The notes under the pieces are model-generated. The model was not told the origin of the DNA. It saw nothing but the letters and a program-made list of their open reading frames with translations, and did no database searches. The position numbers and the translations under genes are program-made. 9,263 bases of DNA from Alphaproteobacteria bacterium (GTDB lineage: Bacteria > Pseudomonadota > Alphaproteobacteria > Sneathiellales > Sneathiellaceae), in NCBI GenBank assembly GCA_006226265.1, contig SBHH01000259.1, positions 1 to 9,263 on the forward strand, written 5' to 3'. Shown here in pieces: positions 1-5,697 of the stretch. The stretch's first letter is position 1, and every line of letters begins with the position of its first letter.

Positions 1-77
1 AAGGGCATGCTGGCAATGTCGGCAACGAAAAAGCCGACAGTCTTGCGAATGTCGGCATGGCGAAATTTAAAAAATAA
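1..77 (+). CDS. rnhA: Ribonuclease HI, C-terminal end only (cut by the left edge)
   Basis: RNase HI cleaves the RNA strand of RNA-DNA hybrids in the cytoplasm. Only the last 24 codons are present, in the frame starting at base 3 and ending with TAA at 75-77. The reading GHAGNVGNEKADSLANVGM followed by a lysine-rich tail matches the C-terminal motif of the family. In E. coli RNase HI this is HAGHPENERCDELA, with catalytic His124 and Asp134. Here the His (6-8) and the Asp (36-38) are also ten residues apart. The two bases before the first full codon are AA, which fits the usual Lys of the KGHAG motif. The gene converges on the peroxiredoxin gene with 46 bases between stops. Family knowledge: in many alphaproteobacteria rnhA follows ispH and thrB, so these may lie to the left; that is inference. 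Confidence 0.9.
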   Translation, partial: GHAGNVGNEKADSLANVGMAKFKK

Positions 78-88
78 TCGCGCAAACA

Positions 89-110
89 GCGGGGAGATTT
101 CCCTCCCCGC
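89..110 (-). terminator. Hairpin terminator between convergent rnhA and peroxiredoxin genes
   Basis: A perfect 8-base-pair GC-rich stem (GCGGGGAG at 89-96, CTCCCCGC at 103-110) encloses a 6-base loop. It starts 11 bases after the rnhA stop and lies 13 bases past the peroxiredoxin stop. On the - strand the stem is followed by TGTTTGCGCG and then a run of six T (69-74 on the complement), so the U-tract is displaced by about 14 bases. On the + strand no T-tract follows. It probably ends peroxiredoxin transcription and may also protect or end the rnhA transcript. The stem is certain; the terminator role is inferred. Confidence 0.65.
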
Positions 111-123
111 CTCGCATCATATA

Positions 124-603
124 TCAGAGCTGGCCGAGCAGCGTATCCGCATCGGACACCTCGAACCCGCCGGTTTCTTCAAGATTCAGGCTTTTCACAA
201 CACCATCCTCGACCACCATGGAATAGCGGCGGGAACGCACGCCAAGCCCGGCACCGGAAGCATCGAACTCAACGCCGAGCGCCTTGGTAAAGGCCGCATC
301 CGGATCGGCAACCATCTTGATGCCTCCTGAATTATGATCCTTGCCCCAGGCCGCCATGACGAAGGGATCGTTCACGGACAGGCAGACAATCTCATCCACG
401 CCCTTGGCAGCCAGCTTGTCGCTGTTATCGACGAAGCCCGGCAAATGCTTGGCGGAACATGTCGGTGTATATGCACCCGGCACCGCAAACAGTGCGACCT
501 TCTTGCCGCCGAAGAGGTCGCTTACAGCTACCTTCGCCGGGCCCTTTTCACCCATCATCATCAAGTCGACATTCGGAAGGGAGTCACCAACTTTTATCGT
601 CAT
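124..603 (-). CDS. Prx5-type peroxiredoxin (thiol-dependent peroxidase)
   Basis: The protein reduces hydrogen peroxide and organic hydroperoxides with a cysteine thiol in the cytoplasm. It has 159 residues, the normal length for the Prx5/hybrid-peroxiredoxin group. The active-site motif PGAYTPTCS puts the peroxidatic Cys at residue 49, with the conserved Pro42 and Thr46. RRYSMVVEDG near residues 124-135 carries the conserved Arg. Cys74 is the only other cysteine and matches a non-catalytic position of human PRDX5. The C-terminal resolving Cys of PRDX5 is replaced (ETGGFEVSDAD), so the enzyme likely works as a 1-Cys type reduced by glutaredoxin or glutathione. AGGA lies about 8 bases before the ATG, supporting the start. 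A 104-base gap separates it from the DsbD-like gene upstream on the same strand. That gap has a TATTAT box at 652-657 but no good -35, so its own promoter is possible but unproven. Confidence 0.95.
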   Translation of the reverse strand: MTIKVGDSLPNVDLMMMGEKGPAKVAVSDLFGGKKVALFAVPGAYTPTCSAKHLPGFVDNSDKLAAKGVDEIVCLSVNDPFVMAAWGKDHNSGGIKMVADPDAAFTKALGVEFDASGAGLGVRSRRYSMVVEDGVVKSLNLEETGGFEVSDADTLLGQL

Positions 604-707
604 CTTATTTTCCTATGTAATTTTTAGAGGAACGCATCGGATACAGCTAACATAATAATGCGGACGGTAATAGAAAAGCCCCCTGATCCGGTTGCGGGTT
701 ACTTTTG

Positions 708-1550
708 TTATTCAATAGCGATTCGTTTTTCCGCGGACAGATCCTTGTCAAGCAGGGTAACGGTCACCTTTTGCCCTTTCAGAGACATGGCAGGGTCTGG
801 CAATTCCGCCGTGACGTCAAAAACCGCCTTTTTCCCGTTTTTCGACAAGTTCGCCTTTCCGACGGAGAAATAAACCCCCGGCTCCCCTTCCACAATAAGG
901 CCGGGGTGCGCAAAAGCAACATCCGACTTTGCATAAACATAAAATCGGCTTTTATCTTCTAACTTCGCCTGCACCGATTTTACGCGGGATGCCTCGCTGC
1001 CGACCACTGTTGGAACCTCCTGCCGGTATTTCCGGATAAGCGCCGCATCGTCGGTAGGTTTCCCCGTTCCGGCTCCAAGGTCGAGAGTCAGGTTCTTCTC
1101 ATAAGGAATACAGACTTTTTCGCAAATCCCGTAGAAAAGATGCAAATTCAGATGTAGCGGCACATCCGGCTTTTCAAGTGTAACTTCGATTGGATAGACA
1201 ACCTCATCGTGATATCCCCAACTGGTATAACCGAAGCTTTCAAAGGCCTGTGGCCGGGGCCAAAAAATCCGCACCGACTTGACATTTTCTGACCCAGCCC
1301 AGTCGAACTGCGGCGGAATGCCCGCATCACCCGGATTCCGCCAGTAAATCTTCCAGCCGGGCTTCAACCTAACCTGAAGGCCGATCTCAGCATGCATCAA
1401 ATCCTTCACGCCATCCGTCGCCGAAATGAGGCGGAGACTTGCCTGATCCGTCACGATCCAGTCCGCACGCGCGGCCCTGGCAAACGGCGCCATAAACAGC
1501 CCCCCTAAGCACAATGCAAAAACAGCAACCGTTAAGCGCCCGCTTTTCAT
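708..1550 (-). CDS. Exported DsbD/ScsB N-terminal-domain-like protein with CxxxC pair
   Basis: It resembles the periplasmic alpha domain of the disulfide reductases DsbD and ScsB, which passes electrons to substrates outside the cytoplasm. Taking ATG at 1550 as the start gives 280 residues. Residues 1-29 form a signal peptide: basic start, hydrophobic core VAVFALCLGGLFMAPFA, and an ARA-type cleavage site. The family motif GWKIYWRNPGDAGIP lies at about 65-79, followed by a YGICEKVCIPY segment with Cys143 and Cys147. No membrane segments or C-terminal thioredoxin domain follow, so only the first third of a full DsbD is present and its reductant must be another protein. A GTG directly before the ATG would also open the frame. 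GGGGA lies 7 bases before the ATG but only 4 before the GTG, so ATG is preferred. It is divergent from yqgE and precedes the peroxiredoxin on the same strand. Domain assignment is firm; the exact role is unknown. Confidence 0.85.
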   Translation of the reverse strand: MKSGRLTVAVFALCLGGLFMAPFARAARADWIVTDQASLRLISATDGVKDLMHAEIGLQVRLKPGWKIYWRNPGDAGIPPQFDWAGSENVKSVRIFWPRPQAFESFGYTSWGYHDEVVYPIEVTLEKPDVPLHLNLHLFYGICEKVCIPYEKNLTLDLGAGTGKPTDDAALIRKYRQEVPTVVGSEASRVKSVQAKLEDKSRFYVYAKSDVAFAHPGLIVEGEPGVYFSVGKANLSKNGKKAVFDVTAELPDPAMSLKGQKVTVTLLDKDLSAEKRIAIE

Positions 1551-1553
1551 CAC

Positions 1554-1678
1554 ATTTTCCCCAAATCTCTTACAAACAGATTTTCAACTCTTATATAAAA
1601 CATTATGAAAGGTTTTCCTGTCACAATTCCGTCACTAGGCTGTAATCGCTGACAGACAATATTAAAGGTAAGCACTCG
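1554..1678. promoter_or_regulatory. Divergent promoter region between the DsbD-like gene and yqgE
   Basis: This 125-base AT-rich gap separates two divergent genes. For yqgE (+ strand), CTGTCA at 1618-1623 and TGTAAT at 1641-1646 are 17 bases apart and match 4 of 6 and 5 of 6 bases of the sigma-70 consensus. Transcription would begin near 1653, leaving the AAAGG Shine-Dalgarno sequence (1664-1668) in the leader, 10 bases before the ATG. For the - strand gene, an AT-rich stretch (TTATATAAAA at 1591-1600, ATTATG at 1602-1607) offers -10-like boxes, but none has a good -35 at normal spacing. No clear operator palindrome is seen. Confidence 0.4.
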
Positions 1679-2254
1679 ATGACCGCTGGAAGAATTGATA
1701 GCGGATATTTTGATGGCAAATTACTGGTCGCCATGCCGGGCATGGGTGATCCCCGTTTTGAAAAGGCCGTCATTCTTCTATGCGCCCATTCCGATGCAGG
1801 GGCCATGGGGATTCTTCTTAACAAAACCCTCGATGCCCTGAGTTTCGATGATCTGCTGGATCAACTCGATATTCCGAAAGCTGTCGGCTCCGTTCCCATC
1901 CAGATCCATTTTGGCGGCCCCGTCGATACCGAACGCGGTTTCGTCGTGCACTCAGCCGATCTTCTGCACGAAACGACCCTTGTGATTGGCGATGATATGG
2001 CGCTGACGGCAACCATCGACATGCTGAAAACAATCGCAGGCGGGGACGGACCGCATAGCAGTTTTCTCGCGCTCGGCTATTCCGGCTGGGGACCAGGCCA
2101 GTTGGAGCAGGAAATCCAGGACAACGGCTGGCTAGTGGTCGACCCCGATACGGATATCGTTTTTGGTCCGGAACTCGACAACAAGTGGCAAGTCGCCATC
2201 AACAAACTCGGCGTCGATCCGAGTCTGCTATCGAGTGAAGCCGGTCACGCCTGA
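1679..2254 (+). CDS. yqgE: YqgE/AlgH family protein (UPF0301)
   Basis: This is a full-length member (191 residues; the family is about 185-200) of a widespread bacterial family named after AlgH, which was first described as a regulator of alginate synthesis in Pseudomonas. Its biochemical function is not established. The family signatures are all present: LLVAMPGMGDPRFEKAVI at about 15-32, MGILLNK at 43-49, HFGGPVDTERGFVVHS at 77-92 and LGYSGWGPGQLEQEI at 132-146, ending in the usual GWLVVDPD segment. There is no signal peptide or membrane segment, so it is probably cytoplasmic. AAAGG lies 10 bases before the ATG and supports this start. It ends tail-to-tail with the acetyltransferase gene, 12 bases apart. 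A peroxiredoxin and a DsbD-like gene beside yqgE is, from general knowledge, a neighbourhood seen in alphaproteobacteria. Confidence 0.95.
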   Translation: MTAGRIDSGYFDGKLLVAMPGMGDPRFEKAVILLCAHSDAGAMGILLNKTLDALSFDDLLDQLDIPKAVGSVPIQIHFGGPVDTERGFVVHSADLLHETTLVIGDDMALTATIDMLKTIAGGDGPHSSFLALGYSGWGPGQLEQEIQDNGWLVVDPDTDIVFGPELDNKWQVAINKLGVDPSLLSSEAGHA

Positions 2255-2266
2255 GCGATCGAGTCC

Positions 2267-2860
2267 TTATCTCGGGCGGAGCGGATCACTCTTCAAAATC
2301 GCATAAAGCGAATGATCATGCCAGACGCCATTGATGCAGAGATATTCGCGCGCCAGCCCCTCTTTCGTGAACCCGACTTTCTCAAGCAGTTTCGAGCTTG
2401 GAATATTTTCCGGAAGGCAGGCCGCCTCCACCCGGCGAAGGCCGAAGGCACTGAAAAGTACCGGCAACAGGCCAGACAAAGCCTCGAACATATAGCCATT
2501 TCGTGCATAACGTTCCCCGACCCAGTAGCCGAGCGTACCGGTCTGCGCGACCCCACGGCGGATATTACTTAAGGTGATCCCACCGATCAGGGCGTCCGTT
2601 TCGCGATCGAACAGGAAGAAGGCCTGTCCCATATCCTCCTTCACATCCCGGGAATAACGGCGGAGGCGCATCTTGAAGGCATTTCGTGAAAGCGAATCCC
2701 GTGCCCAGACCGGCTCCCATGGCACGAGAAAACGGCGGCTATCGGAGCGAAGCCCTGCCCATTGTTCCCAGTCGGCCAGCTTCGGTGCCCTTAAATACAG
2801 GCGTGCCGTCTCAATGCGCGGGCCGGACCCCAGTATCGAAAGCCGTTCTAGCAAGTGCAT
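2267..2860 (-). CDS. GNAT N-acetyltransferase, RimJ/RimL type
   Basis: Members transfer an acetyl group from acetyl-CoA to an amino group; RimJ acts on the N-terminus of ribosomal protein S5. The 197-residue protein opens with the RimJ-like PRIETARLYLRAP (about 14-26). It carries the acetyl-CoA-binding motif region GYWVGERYARNGYMFEAL at 111-128 and ends with ENIPSSKLLEKVGFTKEGLAREYL (151-174) and NGVWHDHSLYAIL (177-189), all typical of the RimJ/RimL group. The true substrate cannot be read from the sequence. The ATG at 2860 is the only ATG before the domain, and a GGGAG sits only 2-3 bases upstream, closer than ideal. It follows the M16 peptidase by 36 bases on the same strand and is probably the last gene of the thrC unit. 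No terminator hairpin is seen in the 12-base gap to yqgE. Confidence 0.92.
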   Translation of the reverse strand: MHLLERLSILGSGPRIETARLYLRAPKLADWEQWAGLRSDSRRFLVPWEPVWARDSLSRNAFKMRLRRYSRDVKEDMGQAFFLFDRETDALIGGITLSNIRRGVAQTGTLGYWVGERYARNGYMFEALSGLLPVLFSAFGLRRVEAACLPENIPSSKLLEKVGFTKEGLAREYLCINGVWHDHSLYAILKSDPLRPR

Positions 2861-2896
2861 CTCTCCCAGACGGATCTGGCAGAACGCCGGAACCGT

Positions 2897-4156
2897 CTAG
2901 GTAAATCTTGCCGCAATATGATCGAAAGGATCAAGATTTTTAATTGGGCCAATTGCTGCAATGGTTGGTGTCACGCCTTGAAAGAGCTGTTTCGCGAAAG
3001 CTTTTGCATCTGCGACGGTAACAGCATCAATTTTCTCGACGATTTCCGTGCTATCCAAAATTCGCCCGTAAATCAGCATCTGCCGCGCATGCACCTCGGA
3101 TCGTGAGGCCGGACTTTCAAGCCCCATCAGGAGGGCCGCCTTATGCTGCGCCTTGGCCCGCGCCACCTCGATCTCGGTGATATCCTCCATCGAACGGAGC
3201 AGTTCATCGCTCAAAACGTCGCTAAGCTCGCCGATCTGATCCCCACCCGTTCCGGCATAGACGGTGAAAAGCCCCGTATCCGAGAAGGAGGAGGCGAAAC
3301 TGAAAACCGAATAGCAAAGCCCACGTTTCTCGCGCAACTCCTGAAAGAGGCGCGACGACATGCCGCCGCCGAGCAACCCCGACAGGATCTGCGAGACGTA
3401 GAATTTCTCATCCGTATAGGAGATGCCAGGCACGGAAAGCGCATAATGCACCTGCTCCAGATCCCGGGCCTCGCGATAGTCACCGCCTTTATATTCGGCG
3501 GCCGCCATATCGCTTTTCCCATCAGTTGCAAGATCACCGAAAGCCTTTGCGGCAAGCTCGACCAGCGCGTCATGATCGACGGCGCCCGATGCGCTCAACA
3601 CCATGCCGGGGGCGAGATAATGTTGCTTCATATAGCCCGCGACCGTCTCCCGCGCAAACCCCCGCACACCAGTTGATGTGCCGAGAATAGAGCGCCCGAT
3701 CGGCTGATCCGGGAAGGAGGTTTCCTGCAAATGATCGAAGATAATATCGTCCGGCGTATCATTCGTCTGGCCGATTTCCTGAACGATCACTTCCTTTTCC
3801 CGCATCAGTTCTGTCTCATCAAAACTGGAATGCTGCAGGATGTCCCCTAAAATATCGACGGCGAGCGACACATCATCTTTCAGGATACGCGCGAAATACG
3901 CGGTCTGATCGCGGCTCGTATAGGCGTTGAGATGCCCGCCCACGGCCTCGATCGCTTCGGCGATATCAAGGGCCGACCGGGTCGACGTTCCCTTGAAGGC
4001 CATATGCTCCAGCACATGGGAGATACCGTTTTCCGGCTCCGTCTCATGGCGCGCGCCTGTATCGACCCAGACACCAACGGCGGCAGTCTCCAAGCTTGGC
4101 ATCGGATCGGAAATGACCCGGAGCCCGTTATCAAGAGTTGTGACTTTTACGTCCAT
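2897..4156 (-). CDS. M16 family zinc peptidase (processing-peptidase beta / PqqL-like)
   Basis: This is an inverzincin metallopeptidase related to the beta subunit of mitochondrial processing peptidase and to bacterial single-subunit M16 peptidases, which degrade or process peptides. With ATG at 4156 it has 419 residues, the size of a two-domain M16B subunit. The inverted zinc motif HVLEH gives His47, Glu50 and His51. The distal zinc ligand is Glu127 in EKEVIVQEI, 76 residues on as in the family. The second domain carries GGGMSSRLFQELREKRGLCYSV at about 264-285, with the Arg/Tyr motif. All catalytic residues are present, so it should be active. No signal peptide is evident. An in-frame TTG at 4159 would add one residue, but AAGG lies 7 bases before the ATG. 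That Shine-Dalgarno sequence abuts the thrC stop and the gap is 10 bases, which suggests coupled translation with thrC. This pairing with thrC is common in alphaproteobacteria. Confidence 0.95.
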   Translation of the reverse strand: MDVKVTTLDNGLRVISDPMPSLETAAVGVWVDTGARHETEPENGISHVLEHMAFKGTSTRSALDIAEAIEAVGGHLNAYTSRDQTAYFARILKDDVSLAVDILGDILQHSSFDETELMREKEVIVQEIGQTNDTPDDIIFDHLQETSFPDQPIGRSILGTSTGVRGFARETVAGYMKQHYLAPGMVLSASGAVDHDALVELAAKAFGDLATDGKSDMAAAEYKGGDYREARDLEQVHYALSVPGISYTDEKFYVSQILSGLLGGGMSSRLFQELREKRGLCYSVFSFASSFSDTGLFTVYAGTGGDQIGELSDVLSDELLRSMEDITEIEVARAKAQHKAALLMGLESPASRSEVHARQMLIYGRILDSTEIVEKIDAVTVADAKAFAKQLFQGVTPTIAAIGPIKNLDPFDHIAARFT

Positions 4157-4166
4157 CAATGCACCT

Positions 4167-5570
4167 TCAGGCTTCTGTCCCGACTATACGGGCATGAGCT
4201 TTAATAAAGGATTTCACGACTTCAAGGTCGTTGGGAAGGCAGGTAAGCCGCTCCTCCCGCTCGAACAGACCGGCCATATGCGGCGGCAGGCCGGGGCGCG
4301 TGCCTGTTGCCTTCTCCACCGCATCCGGGAATTTCGCGGGATGCGCGGTCGAAAGCGTGACCATGGGAACGCTGTTCCCCTGCCGCTTTACCGCCGCGAC
4401 TTTAAGGCCGACGGCAGTATGCGGATCGACAAGCTTCGCGCTTTCATGAAGCGTCTTCCGGATGGTCGCCAGCGTCTCTTCTTCGTCCGAGCGGCCGGCG
4501 GAGAAGATGCCTTCGTTCAGAAGCGACATATTGACCGAAAAGCCACCTTCGCGATCAAGCGCGGCCATCAGCTCGCTCACTTTCGCGCCATCCCGGCCAT
4601 GCAGATCGAACAGGAAGCGTTCAAAATTGCTGGACACCTGAATATCCATGCTGGGGCTGATCGTCGGATCAACACCGGTCTTGCGATATTCCCCGCCATT
4701 GAAGAAGCGGGAAAGAATGTCATTCCGGTTTGTCGCCACGATCAGTTGCTCGACAGGAAGGCCCATCCTGCTAGCCGCATAACCCGCATAGATATCGCCG
4801 AAATTCCCGCTCGGCACCGTGAAGGAAACGGGACGGTCCGGGCTTCCAAGACTGACACCCACCGTGAAGTAATAAACGATCTGCGCCATCACCCGCGCCC
4901 AGTTGATGGAATTGACCGCCGAGACGGCCAGTTCATCTCGGAAGGCATGGTCATTGAACATGGCCTTCACCATGGCCTGACAATCATCGAAATCGCCCTC
5001 AACGGCGATATTATGCACATTGTCATCCAGCACCGTCGTCATCTGGCGACGCTGCACCTCCGATACCCGGCCCGCCGGATGCAGGATGAAGATATCGACG
5101 CTGTCCCGGCCCCGGCAGGCCTCAATCGCGGCGGACCCGGTATCCCCGGATGTCGCGCCGATAATCGTCACGCGCCGCTTCTGCCTTCCCAGAAGGTGGT
5201 CATAGAGAAGCCCGAGAAGCTGCAGCGCCACATCCTTGAAGGCGAGCGTGGGGCCGTGATAAAGCTCCATCAGGAAGTCATTGGCGTCAAGCTGGCTGAC
5301 CGGCACCACGGCCTTGTGCAAGAAGCTGGCATAGGCCTTTTCCGTCATGGCGCGGAAATCCGCCTCACTCACGCTATCGCCAAGGAAAGGCTGCAGCAGA
5401 CGCGCGGCCGCTTCGGCATAGGAAAGACCGGCAAGGGCGCGAATCTCATCCGCCGAGACCTGCGGCCAGGTTTCCGGCACATAGAGCCCGCCGTCGCGCG
5501 CGAGGCCCGTCAGGACCACTTCCTCAAAATTCAAAACCGGCGCTTTGCCGCGTGTGCTGATATAGCGCAC
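4167..5570 (-). CDS. thrC: Threonine synthase (long, E. coli-type)
   Basis: The PLP enzyme converts O-phospho-L-homoserine to L-threonine, the last step of threonine synthesis, in the cytoplasm. The sequence begins RYISTRGKAPVLNFEEV and has the ARDGGLYVPE motif of the long ThrC class. The PLP lysine is in GPTLAFKD (Lys112 from the GTG start, Lys114 from the ATG), and the phosphate-binding loop is GATSGDTGSAA just after. The VNSINWARV and PSGNFGDIYAGY segments are also typical. Two starts are possible: ATG at 5576 (469 residues) and GTG at 5570 (467 residues). GGAG at 5578-5581 is 1 base from the ATG but 7 bases from the GTG, and the GTG start gives the usual family N-terminus MRYISTRG, so GTG is preferred. 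The M16 peptidase follows 10 bases after the stop. The genes before it are the M32 peptidase and the oxidase cluster, 121 bases upstream. Confidence 0.95.
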   Translation of the reverse strand: MRYISTRGKAPVLNFEEVVLTGLARDGGLYVPETWPQVSADEIRALAGLSYAEAAARLLQPFLGDSVSEADFRAMTEKAYASFLHKAVVPVSQLDANDFLMELYHGPTLAFKDVALQLLGLLYDHLLGRQKRRVTIIGATSGDTGSAAIEACRGRDSVDIFILHPAGRVSEVQRRQMTTVLDDNVHNIAVEGDFDDCQAMVKAMFNDHAFRDELAVSAVNSINWARVMAQIVYYFTVGVSLGSPDRPVSFTVPSGNFGDIYAGYAASRMGLPVEQLIVATNRNDILSRFFNGGEYRKTGVDPTISPSMDIQVSSNFERFLFDLHGRDGAKVSELMAALDREGGFSVNMSLLNEGIFSAGRSDEEETLATIRKTLHESAKLVDPHTAVGLKVAAVKRQGNSVPMVTLSTAHPAKFPDAVEKATGTRPGLPPHMAGLFEREERLTCLPNDLEVVKSFIKAHARIVGTEA

Positions 5571-5577
5571 CGTCATT

Positions 5578-5581
5578 CTCC
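5578..5581 (-). promoter_or_regulatory. Shine-Dalgarno sequence that decides the thrC start
   Basis: The complement reads GGAG here. The first ATG of the frame (5574-5576) is separated from it by a single base, too close for normal initiation. The GTG at 5568-5570 is at a 7-base spacing. A second ATG (5581-5583) lies out of frame and overlaps the GGAG. The spacing favours GTG initiation. Confidence 0.5.
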
Positions 5582-5628
5582 ATGAAGGATTAAAGGCGGG
5601 TGAGAGTAACCATTCTGGCCCCTGTTGC

Positions 5629-5644
5629 GCAAGTGCGGACTTGC
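5629..5644. repeat. Short inverted repeat in the gap between the M32 peptidase gene and thrC
   Basis: GCAAGT (5629-5634) and ACTTGC (5639-5644) are perfect complements around a GCGG loop. It lies 53 bases past the M32 stop and 48 bases before the thrC ATG. No T-tract follows on either strand, so it is not a classical intrinsic terminator. It could be an operator dyad, a leader hairpin, or chance. The rest of the 121-base gap (5577-5697) shows no convincing -35/-10 pair, no leader peptide rich in Thr/Ile codons and no T-box-like structure that I can recognise. Confidence 0.35.
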
Positions 5645-5697
5645 CTCAATTCCCGCTGAATTCAACCGCTTCCGCCCTATTTAACGCAAAAGTCATG

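Noticed and set aside
15..58. Direct repeat AATGTCGGCA (15-24 and 49-58)
   Set aside because: Both copies are coding DNA of the rnhA tail, in the same frame, giving Asn-Val-Gly twice; two short copies are not enough to call an element.
7..330. Open reading frame of 107 codons on the + strand starting with ATG at 7
   Set aside because: The first 77 bases are the rnhA end in another frame and the rest is antisense to the peroxiredoxin.
1504..1512. Possible lipoprotein cysteine (FALC) in the DsbD-like signal peptide
   Set aside because: The residues before the Cys do not match the lipobox (L-A/S-G/A-C), and the Cys is in the middle of the hydrophobic core with an ARA-type cleavage site further on.
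1551..1553. GTG start for the DsbD-like gene
   Set aside because: The adjacent ATG (1548-1550) has better Shine-Dalgarno spacing; the difference is one residue.
2293..2556. Second frame of 87 codons on the - strand within the acetyltransferase gene
   Set aside because: It is an overlapping shadow of the acetyltransferase frame, with no domain of its own.
3927..5585. Open reading frame of 552 codons on the + strand
   Set aside because: It lies antisense to thrC and the 5' part of the M16 gene, both certain by motifs. Its translation shows no recognisable domain, and long antisense frames are expected opposite GC-rich codon usage.
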